The notes: generated by a model from the sequence alone, not told the origin. Positions 10,473-21,945 are shown, counted from the stretch's first letter. The stretch is DNA of 64,000 bases from Prorocentrum cordatum (GCA_963575745.1 CAUYUJ010016893.1:356342-420341), one strand, 5' to 3'. Program-made: numbers and translations.

Positions 10473-10580
10473 CTCCTCCTCCTCCTCCTCCTCCTCCTCC
10501 TCCTCCTCCTTCTCTTCCTCCTCCTCCTCCTCCTCCTCCTCCTCATTCTCCTCCTCCCCCTCTTCCTCCTCCTCCTCGCC
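10473..10580. repeat. (CTC)n microsatellite
   Basis: CTC repeats with a few interruptions, about 105 bp. Poly-Leu, poly-Pro and poly-Ser frames here are artefacts. Confidence 0.95.
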
Positions 10581-11470
10581 GAAGGCGGCCAAGTCTCGAG
10601 GAGAGCGCCCGGGGGCGGGGCCGAACCCAATTGGATGCAGCAGTTTTCGTCGAACACCCCCTTTCCCGATCCCCTCCTCTTTTCAGGGGTTGTGGAAGGT
10701 GCCCCTGGCCAACGGTGCCCCCAGCTCCTCGGTCAGTGTTTGGAGGCCCTGGGGCCCTCTGTGAGGGATGCTCTGCAGGCGGGGCCTACTTGAGACTCCT
10801 GGGGGCACCCGGGGCCAGGGGCCGCTCCTCGCAATGCCTGATCGTTGGCCCGCCCCAAACCTTCCCGGGCTGCGGGCCGGGCTCCTCGGGGCCCTCGGCC
10901 GTGGTCCCCCGCGGCGGGCTGGACGGCCATGCCCGCAGCCGCCTGCTGGCGCAGCCACGGCCGGGTGGGGGAGTCTGCCTCGATACCCCCTCGCGCCGCG
11001 GGAAGGGTGACGGCGGGGTCCTTTGGGTACAGCCCTGGGGCAGTCCAGAACTCGGCTAGGGTTCGAACAAACAGTCCCCTGTAGGGGGTGCACGCCTCAG
11101 GGGGTCCCCCTTGTGAGACAGTCTCAGTCACGACGTCGGGCGTCTGTGCTCCCTCTACCCCTATACCCCCGTGGAGGGGACCCATCGCATCGACAAGATC
11201 TCGAGAGTAGGGGGCAAAACGACCACCCTCAGAATTAGCAACCCTGCATGCGAAACTGGTTAGTAAACTAAGCAAGGAGTCGAACAGGGCGGGACTGTTT
11301 AGTAGACACCCAGGCCTGCGTAGCAAACGCCAGCCAAGGGGTCGGGTTGTTTTTCCTCTCTCCTTCCACACTCCCATTTTTCTCTATGCATACATGTGTA
11401 CACACCTGCATACATGTGCATGTAATGTATGTTCACAGACTTATTTGTATGTGCAATGAGCGGGAGGGAG
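10581..11470. other. GC-rich intergenic sequence with a family F end and a G-like block
   Basis: At about 11095-11150, GAGACAGTCTCAGTCACGAC, then GTCGGGCGTCTG, matches position 8430 inverted. At about 11175-11215, GGGGACCCATCGCATCGACA, then GATCTCGAGAG, resembles the centre of the palindrome at 35325-35460. No gene is recognised in the rest. Confidence 0.4.
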
Positions 11471-11512
11471 AGGAAGAGGGATATATATATATATAGAGAG
11501 AGAGAGAACACA

Positions 11513-11549
<37 letters not shown>

Positions 11550-11560
11550 GCATCATATTG
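11471..11560. repeat. (TA)n-(GA)n-(CA)n compound microsatellite
   Basis: A short TA run at about 11481-11494, a GA run, then CA repeats to about 11545. Confidence 0.9.
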
Positions 11561-11637
11561 TACATATCGGAAGCAATGTCCCCTTTCATGAGGCCGAAAC
11601 GGGCAAGGGTTCTCCTCCCAATTGTGCAAGATCAACC

Positions 11638-12220
11638 TACATCGAATCGGGGAATCGGATCGATCGGGCTGCGCCGGCACGGAGTCGGGCTCGAACCCCA
11701 TCGACCGCGCCGGGATGCACAGCAGCGCCGTGCAAGCAGCGGGCCACATGGGATCGCCTGAGCACATCCGGCACGAGTCGAACCAGGCGGACCAGAGCCG
11801 ACATCGAACCGCATCGATCGGCTCGACGTGGCGGGTCCCACCTCGGCCGTGGCGGGTCCCACCTCGGCCCGACGGCCCCGGCGCCGTCGCCAGCGCTGGC
11901 GTCGCCAGCGCTGGCGTCGCCAGCGCAGCCGCCGCCCGCGGGGCTCCACGGCGGCGGCCCTGCGCGCAGCCGGCCGGGCCCGGCGCTCCCGGCGCCGCTG
12001 CCGCCGGCGCCGCCTGCCCCGCCGCCCGCGACCCGCCGCGGCGGGCAGGGGGCCCGCGCCCGCAGCCGGGGCCCCGCCACCCCGGCGGCGTCGTCGGCGC
12101 CCCCTGCGGCGGCCTCGCCGAGGGCGCCCATGAGGCGGCCGCGGCCGCCGCCCGCGGCCGCCGCCCGCAGGCGCGCGCGCGCGGGGGCGCGGGAGGCCTG
12201 GGCCGGCGGCGCTGGCGGGT
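11638..12220. repeat. Dispersed repeat family G with a GC-rich tail
   Basis: Positions 11638-11850 contain CGAATCGGGGAATCGGATCG, then GGCACGGAGTCG, CGAACC, and GCCGGGATGC...GCCGTGC. The block order resembles 22010-22190 and the flanks of the palindrome at 35325. It is followed by a very GC-rich stretch (11880-12200) in which GGCGTCGCCAGCGCT is tandemly duplicated. Non-coding. Confidence 0.45.
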
Positions 12221-12480
12221 CGTAGCTTCGGCCTTGGGTTCTGCCGTCCTCGCTGGCGGCCTCCTCCGTCCTCCTCCCTCTCCCCCCCTCTGGTCCTCGT
12301 CCTCGCCCTCGCCCGCCTTGTCCTCGTCCTCCTCCTTCTTGTCCTCGCCTTGGTCCGTCCTTCCTCCTCTGCCCTCCGTGTCTCCGTCACCCTCGCGTCT
12401 CTCATCTCTCGTTTCTTGTTTCTCCTCCTCCACCTCTTGCAGCTATTCCTTCCGTTCCTCCTCCATCCTCCCTCCCCCCT
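12221..12480. repeat. Pyrimidine-rich tract (CCTCGT/CTCC units)
   Basis: Imperfect TCCTCGTCCTCG and CTCCTCC units. Long open frames on both strands here (Arg/Glu-rich on minus, Ser/Pro-rich on plus) come from composition. Confidence 0.75.
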
Positions 12481-12649
12481 TCCCGTCACTTCAGCCGCTG
12501 AAGTCTCGATCGAAGAAACTATATGTTCATGTCGCATGGGTAGAAGTTGCAGTTGGCACGAAGCATACTCCTCGAATACATCTCCATTGGCTCGGGCTTC
12601 GCGCCCTTCTCAACGAGCGTTTTAAGATCAATGTATGTGGTAAAGATCT

Positions 12650-14105
12650 AACATATAATGTCAAATAAGGTCTCAAACGTGGCGTCGCTAGTCCTGATCG
12701 GTTCGAAGTCCCCGACTGGATTTCTGGTCAAGGCATCATCCAAGTTCTGCTCGTGTGCCTTCTCGATCTCGGACCTCGCAACAGGCGGCGGCGGCGGCGG
12801 CGGCGACGGAGGCAGAGGCGCCCATGGACGGAATTGCTGGAGGAGTCGGTGGAGCCGGCGCCGAAAACGGCGGTGGCGCTGGAAGAGTCCCGCGCGTGCT
12901 CGCGTCGGGCTCGGCATCTGGCCAGGAGGCCCACTTCGGAGTTAGGCTGAACCTGGCTTTCTTCTTGGCGGACTCGCCCTCAACGCCGGCCGAGCTGGAA
13001 GCAGCTGAGGGCGGCGGTGTCGGTGGGGCGAGCTTTGAATGGCTGGTGACGGGCTCCTCGGCCATATGGACTGTCCTCATATAGTCCACAGGCTTGCGAC
13101 TCTCGTCCCCGCAAAGGCGGTTGTACTACTGCTCTCGCGGCCCTTGCATAAATCCAAGACGTGTCTCATCGTACGCATATCCTGCCCGATGCTCCCATGT
13201 GCTTCTGGCGAACCCACAAAGGAACCTGGCAATCGCAGCATCTTTGATGTCCTCGTGGACGTTGTCAGCGCGGGATCGATTCTCCTCGCGCTGAGCTGGC
13301 GCAGGATCTCGAGCTGGCATGCTATTGGCAGCTGGGCCAGAAACCTCGGCAGAGGGCCCTCTCGGGTCCGCGACGTCTGGTCAGGGGCGAACCTGCTCCT
13401 CCACAGCGTGTTTGTAGCGTTCCTGGATTTTATCGCATGTGATGTCGACGGCGTCGCTGAACAAATCTTTGGCCCACGGCTCCTGGCGTTTGTTGTCCTT
13501 GCAGTGGCCCCCATAGGTCCTCAGCGGCCACGCGTGCGAAGAGCACCGCAGGAACGCGCAGTCGACCTCGGGGCCATTGAGCCAGCACTGCAGCCCTGGC
13601 GCATGCCACAGAACGGTGGCATCAAGACTTGCGCACGAAGATGATAGCGACATCCCTGGCGATTCCAACTTTTCAAAGCGGCTCTTCACCGCCGTGGTCC
13701 ATGTCAGCGTCGCGAGAGCGCGATGAAATCATGGATGTCTGAGGCTTCGAACTCCCACGCTGTGCTACGCACGGGGCATAGGCGGCGCATGGTGCGCGCA
13801 GCGGTCGGATCGCAGCTGGCATGTGATCGCGATTGTCGCTTAACTGGCCCCGTCGAGTGACAGGCGAATCCGAACGCGCGCAGCGGCGCAACTCTACCTC
13901 GCGCTCCTGCTGAAGGTGCGCAACACCGCGAGCCAAATCCTTCATCGACCGCAATGTTTAAGTGTGTTGTTTTGTTTTTTGGGGGGCAAACTCTGTTTCT
14001 CTGCGCAGGCCCAAAACTCTGATGAAGGTATGATTCGTGTCTGCGCTGGAACTCTGATTCAAGTCTGGCCCTCAGCACCAACTCCGATTTAGGTCTCTGG
14101 TTCAA
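12650..14105 (-). pseudogene. Unrecognised decayed coding region
   Basis: Several minus-strand frames read like real protein, not low-complexity shadow, but are broken. Segments in order are KDLARGVAHLQQEREVELRR (frame from 13954), CWLNGPEVDCAFLRCSS with HAWPLRTYGGHCKD and WAKDLFSDAVDITCDKIQER (frame from 13689), LPIACQLEILRQLSARRID and DMRTMRHVLDLCKG (frame from 13514), and a Pro/Ala/Ser-rich end containing KKKARFSLTPKWASWPD (frame from 13089). A retroelement ORF1 or Gag-like protein, or a broken host gene, would both fit. I do not recognise the family. Confidence 0.4.
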
Positions 14106-14155
14106 CTCAGGCCCTAAGGCCCAAGTCTGATTCAGGTCTGATCGGGAACTCCTAA
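13975..14155. repeat. CTCTGATTCA-type degenerate repeats
   Basis: About six imperfect copies of a 20-25-base unit like AACTCTGATTCAAGTCTGGC. Related units recur at 15360-15510 and 16556-16870. Confidence 0.55.
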
Positions 14156-14644
14156 ATAAGTATGATTATGGTTTGGTTTGGGCCGCCGAAGCCAATGTCG
14201 TGGCGTCGGCCCAAAACGCCGCTGGGGCGGCCCCGTGTGCGCGCGTCTTCGAGAACAACAGAAGGAATGCGTAAGCCAAGCGGCAGGTCATGGCTGGAGG
14301 ACAATTCGCCAGCTGCCACATGCTGCGAATTGGGCCCGCCTGCGCACGCCGCCCTGCGGCAGCGCTAAGGCTAAGGCCTGCGCGGGGGGCGCGGGGCAGC
14401 GCCCCCCGCCTGCGCGGCCCTGCCCAAAACTGCTCAACGGCAGCTGGGGCGAAAAAAGGCTCACCCGAGGCGCTGCCGCGCCGCGAAAGGATGCGCATCG
14501 CGGTGACCGCCCCATTCCCCGCCGCCCGCCCAGGACAGGTCAGGGGCAGGCAGCGCAGAGGAGAAGCCCTGCACTGATTCGGAAGGTTCGGGGGCGCAGG
14601 GGGCGCCCTCGGAGGTGCCCAGAACGGAGGCGGGGACAAGGGGC
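14156..14644. other. GC-rich sequence without a gene
   Basis: No coding homology or clear repeat. It separates the CTCTGATT repeats from the minisatellite. Confidence 0.4.
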
Positions 14645-15215
14645 AAGGGTACGAACGATCGCGAGAACGAAGGCGGAGGCGACGGCAGGAACTGGGGCGG
14701 GAACGGGGGCGGGGATGATGGGCGAAAACGACGGCGAAAACGACGGCGAGAATGAAAGCGGGAACGGGGGCGGGAATGAAGGCGAGAACGGAGGCGGGAA
14801 CGAAGGCGGGGACGAAGGCGGGAACGAGGGCGATCGAAAACGAGAGAAAAAAAGAGGGCGGGAACGAGGGCGGGAGCGAGGGCGAGAACGTGGGCGAAAA
14901 CGAGGGCGGGAACGACGGCGGGAGCGAGGGCGGGAGCGGAGGCGGGAACAAGGGCGAGAACCAGGGCGGGAGCGACGGCGGGAACGACGGCGGGGGCGAC
15001 GGCGGGAGCGAAAGCGAAAACGAGGGAGGAAACGAGGGCGAGAACGACGGCGGGAACGAGGGCGGGAACGAGGGCGAGAACGAGAGCGGGAACGAAGGCG
15101 GGAACGAACGCGGGAACGAGGGCGGGAACGAGGGCGAGAACGAGGGCGAGAACGAAGGTTAAAACGAGGGCGGGAACGGGGGCGGGAACGAGGGGGGGAG
15201 CGAGGGCGGGAATGA
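14645..15215. repeat. Purine-rich 6/12-bp minisatellite, block 1
   Basis: About 570 bp of units around GGCGGGAACGAG and GGCGAGAACGAA. One frame reads as a Gly-Asn-Glu repeat and the minus strand as Pro/Ser/Arg; both are artefacts. The strand asymmetry is extreme, with almost no T on the plus strand. Confidence 0.9.
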
Positions 15216-15539
15216 CAGCGGGGGGCCGCCTCTGAGCTCCTCCGGGATTCCTCCGGGCGCTCCGGGCGCCTCGGGAACTCCCCGGGCGCCTCTGGGGAAC
15301 CTGGGAAACCTCCGAAGACCCTCCGGAGAACCTCCGGGGAACCTCCAGGAGGTCCGTTTGAAGTCTGTTTGGGGTATGTTTTGAAGTCTGTTTAATGTCT
15401 GTTTGAAATCTGCAAACTCTGATTATGGTCTGTTCGAAATCTGTTTAAGGTCTGTGAGAAGTCTGTTTGCAGTCTGGCCGGAACTTTGTTTCAAGTCTGA
15501 TTTCCCCGGGCGGCCCTTGGGTTCCCCGGGCGGCCCCGG
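15216..15539. repeat. CTCCGGG-rich segment then AAGTCTGTTT repeats
   Basis: CCTCCGGGGAACCT-like units run from about 15235 to 15350. From about 15355 to 15510 about ten imperfect copies of a GTCTGTTTGAA-type unit follow. This interrupts two blocks of one minisatellite. Confidence 0.6.
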
Positions 15540-15905
15540 AACGAGGGCGAAAACGTGGGCGAGAATGAGGGCGGAAACGAAGGCGGGAACGAGGGCGAGC
15601 ACGAAGGCGTCGGCGAAAAGGGGAACGATGGCGGGAACGAGGGCGAGAACCAGGGCGAGAAAGGGCGGGAACGAGGGCGGGAACGAGGGCGGGAGCGAGA
15701 GCGGGAACGAGGGCGAGAACGAAGGCGGGAGCGAGGGCGGGAACAAGGGCGAGAACCAGGGCGGGAGCGACGGCGGGAACGAGGGCGGGGGCGACGGCGA
15801 GAACGAAGGCGAAAACGCGGACGGGAACGAAGGTTAAGACGAGGGCGGGAAGGAGGGCGGGAACGACGGTGAGAGCAAGGACGGGATCGAAGGCGAAGGC
15901 GAGAC
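15540..15905. repeat. Purine-rich 6/12-bp minisatellite, block 2
   Basis: The same unit type as 14645-15215 (GGCGGGAACGAG, GGCGAGAACGAG) resumes for about 360 bp and grades into irregular purine-rich sequence. Confidence 0.9.
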
Positions 15906-16455
15906 AGAGGGCTGAAGTGACAATGGCCTCGGGCGGGGGCGAGGGCGGGCGCGGGGGCAAGGGCGGAGACGAGGGCGGGCGCGGGACCTGGATCCAGCGA
16001 GGGGGGGAGCGAGGGCGAGAAGGAGGGCCGGACGCTGAGGCCGAGGAGCGAAGACTGACGCTCGAAGCGGGGGAGGGGGGGGCGGGGGATGAGGACGAGG
16101 AGGAGGAACAAAAGGACGAAAGGGAGGAATGGGGGCCGAGAGCGGAGAAGGGACAGCACGTGGAGGGCGACGGCGACCGATGAAGGGGGAAACGGGACTA
16201 GGGAGGTCAAGGGGAGGGGAAGATGAGGAGGAGGAGGGAAGGTAGAGGATAAGGGAGGGGATAAGGGGAGGAGGGAAGAGAGAAAACTGAGGAGGAGGGG
16301 AGGGGGGAGGGGGGAAGAGGGACGCGAACGGGGGAGGAGAGACACGGAGGGAATTGAGGAAGGAAGGAGGGGATAGACGAGGTAGGATAGAAAGCGAGGG
16401 GAGGAGGGAGGATGGGCAAGGAGAGAGGAAACGGTAGAAGATGGGGGGAGGAGGC
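15906..16455. other. Purine-rich low-complexity sequence
   Basis: The plus strand is almost only G and A (GGGAGGA, GAGGAGG words). No gene; the Pro/Ser-rich minus-strand frames are compositional. Confidence 0.7.
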
Positions 16456-16555
16456 CTTCCCCTCTTTTCCCCATCCTGCAGCGAGGCCCTCCTTCGCTCG
16501 CAGAAAGACAAACGCACTTGCGCAGCGCGCCCCGCCCCCTCCACCCGGGACTGCC

Positions 16556-16870
16556 CGAACTCTGATGGTACTCTGGTTCAGCTCTGTTTTGGCTTTGGCC
16601 TGAAACTCTGATTCATCTCTGGTTTGGCTGACACTCTGATTTGGCTCTGGCCTGAAACTTTGATTCATCTCTCTGGTTTAGCTGACACTATGATTTAGCT
16701 CTGGTCTGGAAATCTGATTCAAATATGATTAAGCTCTGGCTGGGGATAGAGCCGAATCAGAATTAAATCAGAGCTCGGACCAGATTTCAATCAGAGCTTC
16801 AAAAAAACAAAGATGAAACAGAGTTCCGGGCCAGAGTTGAATCAGAGCTGAATCGGAATATTGTTAAAGC
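16556..16870. repeat. CTCTGATT repeats followed by an inverted run
   Basis: From 16556 to about 16735 the unit reads like CTCTGATTCA-CTCTGG on the plus strand. From about 16748 to 16870 it reads in the opposite sense (CCAGAGTTGAATCAGAG). The two halves could pair into a long imperfect hairpin. Confidence 0.6.
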
Positions 16871-18299
16871 TGTTTGAGACTCGCTTTTGAAGCTAGTTTG
16901 CCTCCAAGATACACACTTCACCCAGTGCACCCTGGCCCTGTAGAGGCAGGAGGGGGCGTGGTCTTGGTCCTTCAATTGAGGCGACTGCATTCGACTGGAA
17001 GCTGAATCCTTCGTGCAAGAAGTACGATTCGGGTGGACCGTCTTCCGGGTGGTACCTGAACTGCGCCGGCCGCCGACCCCCCAGCATTTCTCTCGATCGC
17101 GAATGACTCCCCCCCTCAGAAAAAAGAACGCGCGTTTGCGATCTGCGTTCGTGGCCGAATGAGCCCCGCGGCACATCGAACTGCGCCCGCCAGCAGACGT
17201 CGCCCATGCGCGCGGGCCACGGAGCGCGCCCGCGCGCCGAGGGTGGCCGATGGACACTTGGGCGCCAGTCGCTGGAGCAGCGGGCGGCGCAATCGACGAA
17301 GTCGTCGACGACCTCGGTGGCGCGTGACCTCTGCGGTCGATGGCATCGCGACGGCGATCTTCAAGATCGATCTGCTTCCCGCGTCGCTCGCGCTCGGTCC
17401 GACGCCCGCGCCGGCGGAGCGCGCGAGCGACGAACCTCGCCGAAGACCCCGCTCCGACGAAATGGACGCACCGTCCTTCGCGCGGCCGCGCAGGGGAAGA
17501 TTGGGGGGCTTCAGCTTCCCCGCGCCGCGGGTGCCGGATGCGGCAAGCACCTGCGAGCAGGCGGGCTACGGGCGAATCTTGATTCGGCCGTCCATCTCAA
17601 GGAAATGTGTGTCGAACCGCGCCAAGAACTCTCTCAGCTCCACGCTCGGCCCCTTGGCGCTTCGACCCCAACTCGCGTTGTCAGGTGCCGTCGGGGGGGC
17701 TCTGCCGCGGCCCGCCGCCCTGGCCGCGGCGCTGGCCCGTCGCGAGCGTCGCGTCGCGCCTGGCCGCGGGCTCCGGAAATGGAGGGCCCCGCGCAATGCC
17801 GAACTCCTCGCCCGAGACACTTGCTTGCCATTGACCCCGCTCTCGACGCGGCGGCCCGGCTCGGGGCGGCAGCCCTCGAGGCATCCACCCTGCGCTCGGG
17901 CCGCCGCGAAGCCAAAGATCTCCGCCTCGTCGGCTCGGAGGGGCGTCTGCGATCGTCGCGGAATCGAGGCGGTCTCCTCGCTGGCCTCGGGGGGGCCCTG
18001 GGGGCCCTGGGGGGGGGGGGGGGCGGCGGCGGCGGCGGCAGGCTCGCGCTATGCTGGAGTCAACTTGGCTTCGGGCACAGACGAGTTCCCCGATCGTTCC
18101 ACGCGCGCGCAATCCTGCGCGCGATCGAGAGGTCTAGAGCACACCCCAGCGCAACCGCCCCCCTCGCTCAAACAAATGCCCCGCGACGCAGGGCGGCGGG
18201 CGCGGAGGAAAGGAAAGAAAAGAGGCGTCGACCGACGCATGGCGGATGGCATAGCAACCGACGCGGCGGGCGCGAATTGCGGTTCTGCGTCGCCCATGC
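16871..18299. other. GC-rich region with no recognised gene
   Basis: Long frames exist on both strands. One minus-strand segment near 17660-17566 (VELREFLARFDTHFLEMDGR) reads like protein and could belong to the retroelement whose Gag lies just upstream on that strand. A poly-G run sits at about 18008-18025. I cannot identify protease, integrase or another retroelement domain, so no gene is called. Confidence 0.35.
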
Positions 18300-19576
18300 T
18301 CGTCATGCGATCGCATGGGAAGCTTCGATCGCAGTTCGGGGGTGCCCCTGCCACTCGGAGCCCCCGAAACCAGTGGGCCATCTCTTTACCGGTTGTGCAC
18401 CTTGATAGCGCCTTGATCTCCTGGAAATGGCGCTCGCGGTCGCCCTGGGGCGGCGCGTCTTTCTGCCCCCCCTTGTCGCGTTAGGCCCGCCAGGGAGGTG
18501 AAACGTCGACGCGCGTTCTCGCCGCTGCCTTTTCCTCCGTCCTTGCCGCCTAGACTGGCGGCCAGGTTGTCTTGGATAGCTTCCCTGATACCCTTTTTCT
18601 GAATGACCGGCCTTGGTCATCTCGTCGACCATCTCGAGATCGAGATGGCCCTCCTCAGCTCCCCCCATGCGCTGGCGACCAATGAACGCGCGCATTTTCG
18701 CATTGCGCGCGTGGGGCGGAAGCGTCGGCCAGGCCCTCGCCTGCCCGGGCGGCGTCGCCCCGGCCGTGCTCGGGCGCGCGCGCGGGCGCATAATGCCCGT
18801 GTGGATTCAGCTCCTCCCTGTGGAACTCCTATGGCTCACCGTAGTCGGCGGCGTAGGAGACGCGGTGCCTCGCCCCGTGTTCGCCCCTGCTCCTGCTAGG
18901 GTGGCTGGGCCCACGGTTCAAACGCGACGTGGCGGAGCCCTCGCCCGCGCGATCTCCCTTGGCATCTTGGCGGATGTAGGCGCGCCCTCGCGGGGGGTCC
19001 GAAAACTTCTGATTATGTCGGGTGACTTTTGGTTGTTTCTGGATGTCAAACCATCGAGTTCCCGGAGGAGAGGCCAGCGTGGTCCGAGAGAAGCGATCCG
19101 AGCATGTCGCCAGTCATGACACGATGCGGGCCCAGCTTTGCAGAGAGTTTCCACTGGCGTTTTCGTTGTGAGATGTACAAGACCATTGATTCGCCTATCT
19201 GTCGTGACGTTGGCACGCAACGTCGCTGCCCGATCTGGAATAGGCCTTTGACTTCTTGGGCTTCTACAGGAAAGAGTGATGAGCAAATCGTGGCTATCAG
19301 CTGGCCAATGCCAGTCTCGGTGCTATCGTAGATGTAGGAGCCACTCTTCGTCTCCGGACGTGTCGACGTGTCAGCGTTAGCCTGATAGCGAAGAGAAGAA
19401 AGTGCCATGGCGTGCGGATCAATCTCCACCGTGAGGGTGGCTACTCCCGTTGGAAGTGGGAGGGGCGCTCTCTTTGAACGAGATGATCTGCACAGTGGCA
19501 GCAATGCGGGATCGTGTCGCAGCTCCGCTGCCCGTGTGTTTTTGGTCTGTATCCGGCCATTGGCACAAGGGGCCAC
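18300..19576 (-). pseudogene. Gag-like retrotransposon remnant
   Basis: The frame from 19576 contains DPHAMALSSLRY, FPVEAQEVKGLFQIGQ, SRQIGESMVLYISQRKRQWK and MTGDMLGSLLSDHAGLS. This order matches, from memory, Gag-type N-terminal regions of dinoflagellate LTR-class polyproteins: an oligomerising helical domain, then a conserved SRQ.GESM..YI.R block. Coding-like peptide continues in other frames (EMVDEMTKAGHSEKGYQG, near 18620). Near 18400 ALSRCTTGKEMAHWF may be a ruined CCHC zinc knuckle. Gag would package element RNA. Frame changes make it non-functional. No LTRs were identified. Confidence 0.5.
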
Positions 19577-19599
19577 TAGCAGCCAAAACGCGCGCTGCC

Positions 19600-20680
19600 T
19601 GAGGTTGTCGCTTACGCCTGCCTAACAGCGGGCGGCGGCAATAAAGGGCTATGAAACAGCGCGCGCGCACACGGCTTCTCAATGTGGGACGCGCGCGTGC
19701 TTCGTAGAGCCAGCCAAAATAAATCAATGGTTCGATCAACAGATGGCCATCCTTGCGTTCTACATGCTCGTTGAGAACGACGCTTCTCGACCTGTTCCGT
19801 TCCGAAATTGAGGCATGCCATCTGTGAGCCACTTCTGGCCCTATCGAGCAAGCTTGGTCCACACCCGTGCCAAGGTGCGTACTGCTTGACCGCGAACAAT
19901 TCGACGGGGGCATACAGATGGGTGACACACTGGATAGTACTCCCCCAATCATGCCACACACCATATTTGGAGATATCCGGATACTTGCCGCGGAACCAGA
20001 AGATGGCTGCATATTTGCCCGCGTTGCTGTGTAATCTGATGCCCCCGAACCCCAAATCGTCGAATATGATACTGGCAGCAAATACGAGCCCCTGACAAGC
20101 TCCTCCGGACGACCAACAAACGTGAACATGGCAACATCAACAATAACTAGGTTCATGGAATGAACCGTGGTAAACGCCAGCTGGTTTATCTTCGGCAACT
20201 GGCAGGCGGAGTGATCCATCCTCGGTAACTGGCAGGCGGAGGTCCACTCCAAGCGAATGTAAAGCCTCTTGGACCTCCTTGGTGGCAAAGCGTCATCACA
20301 AACATTGCGGATAAGGTCGCCTACCTGTCGAACTGGTCCGGAACCCACCTGAAGGAACGCCATGCCGCTACCCCCTGGGACCAGGAACCGCCTGGATTGA
20401 TACGAATCGGCAACTTGAGCCTGGAGCTGCCTAGGGATGCTGTGGGAGCGGGGCCTTTTGATGAAGTTCTCGAGCTCATCCATGGTTTCTGGAAGTAGCC
20501 CAGTTTGGTGGAAAGTGCAGGCGACAGCCTCATCGGAAGCCCCTGTCTCGAAAGCTGATTCTCCCACAGCCTTGTAGAGAGCCTGGGCAACGTCGGTGGG
20601 AGGAAATACAAGCGAACGACCAGTAGCGCTGCCCAGCTGCTGAAGCAGACGGGCTTCTGGTGCAGCGAAATCCGTGCCTC
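19600..20680 (-). pseudogene. LINE-C: decayed reverse transcriptase
   Basis: In order: SATGRSLVFPPTDVAQALYK and FHQTGLLPETMDELENFIKR (palm lead-in), PGGSGMAFLQVGSGPVRQ followed by GDLIRNVC (the RQGDPLS-type turn), VDVAMFTFVGRPEELV (the active-site region, where a YVDD box should be but Asp-Asp is not intact), and LGFGGIRLHSNAGKYAAIFW (the following strand, in another frame, 20055 onward). HLGTGVDQACSIGPEVAHRW and VLNEHVERKDGHLL represent the thumb. It differs from LINE-A and LINE-B in motif wording. The frame breaks and damaged catalytic box show it is a fossil. A GGA tract abuts it at 20690. Confidence 0.65.
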
Positions 20681-20689
20681 CTCAACGGA

Positions 20690-20832
20690 GGAGGGAAGGG
20701 AAGGAGGGAGGAGGAGGTGGAGGAGGAGGAGGAGGAGGAGGAAGAGACGGAGGAGGAGGAGGAGAAGGAGGAAGGAGGGAGAAGGGAGGAGGAAGGAGGG
20801 AGAGGAAAAAGGAGGAGGAGGAGGAGGAGGAA
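20690..20832. repeat. (GGA)n microsatellite
   Basis: About 140 bp of GGA with GGGAGGAGG interruptions, placed exactly at the 5' side of LINE-C. It may have expanded from, or been the target of, the insertion. Confidence 0.9.
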
Positions 20833-21835
20833 CAAGGGAATTGCGGGCTCGGCGCTCCGCGGCAGCGCCCCTCCCCGAGAGCCCCGCCGCACGGGCGACG
20901 CCGCCTGCAGCAGCGTCAGCTCCACGTCCGTGGCGGGCAGGGGCTTCGCGCCCGGCTCCCCGGTCGTCCAGCTCATGAAGAGCCTCGGAGGGCGCTGCTC
21001 ACGGAGGGCCTCCTCCGACGGCTGCTGCCTGCTCCGACAGCTCCGACAGCTGCTGTTGCCGCTGCTCCTTCTACGCTGGCCACGCATGAGCATCGAGGCT
21101 GTTGCGTTCTTCTGGTGACTCAAATCAAGAGGACCATGTTCCGACTGAGCAAAGCGCGACACACATCAGGCTCACGGCACGTGCAGAACAGGAGCTGCTG
21201 CTCCTGCCCGTCCCCTTCCTCCTCATCCCCTTCATTCCTTCGCCTCCTCCATCTCCTCCCTGGCTCTTGGGCCCAGTGTTTGATGACGGTCGAGTTTTGC
21301 TCGTTTCCGAGCTTGTCCGATTGGTGAATAATACAGAGCATCCTGCTCTTCCTCCGAACTCCTGCGTTTCCTCCCCCCCAAAAAAAGTTGGCGGCTCGAG
21401 GCAACACATGGCCCTTTCGGCTTCTGGTCGCCACCAACGAGCTGTCCTCTGTGCCTCCGGGTAGCTTGCGGGACTTTGTCCGGGCGCTTGCTCCACGTTG
21501 GGGCGATCGCTCGAGCAACGAGTGAAGGGAAGGAAATGTCACAAGGTGAAAAATCAGGCTGCACTGACATTTGTAACTCTGCAGAGGCCGTGCACCACTC
21601 GTGTCTGAAACTGGCGTGCTTCAAGCCGTCGCTGATGCTGGATTTTCTGTCGCCATGGAGGAGCTCGGGTCGTGGAGGAGGGGGGCAGGCGCGGGTCGGC
21701 ATCCTGAGCAAGTGCTCGAGCAGAGTGGGGCTGTTCAGTGAACGCCCAGGCCTACTGAGCACCCGCCAACTGAATCATGGGGTCAGGGCTTTGTTGTATG
21801 TTTGGCTTCCTGCCAACTATTTCTTTTTCTGTCTG
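20833..21835. other. Intergenic sequence without a recognised gene
   Basis: GC-rich to about 21080, then mixed composition with a CTC-rich patch (21200-21260). Open frames on both strands show no known motif. Confidence 0.35.
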
Positions 21836-21945
21836 TATATATATAAAGACAGAGAGAGAGAGAGAGAAAGAGAATGAGAGATAGAGAGAGAGAGAACAAA
21901 AAAAGAGAGACAGGAATTAAGAAAGAGAGAGAGAGAGGCAGGGTT
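21836..21945. repeat. (TA)n-(GA)n microsatellite
   Basis: A short TATATATA run is followed by about 100 bp of GA repeats with AAAA interruptions. Confidence 0.9.

Noticed and set aside
14166-16544. Long Pro/Ser/Arg and Gly/Asn/Glu frames of up to 345 codons on both strands
   Set aside because: They follow a 6/12-bp purine-rich minisatellite exactly and have no non-repetitive core.
17159-18484. Plus-strand frame of 441 codons
   Set aside because: The region is GC-rich and other plus frames are equally open. No motif was seen, and the better protein-like signals are on the minus strand.
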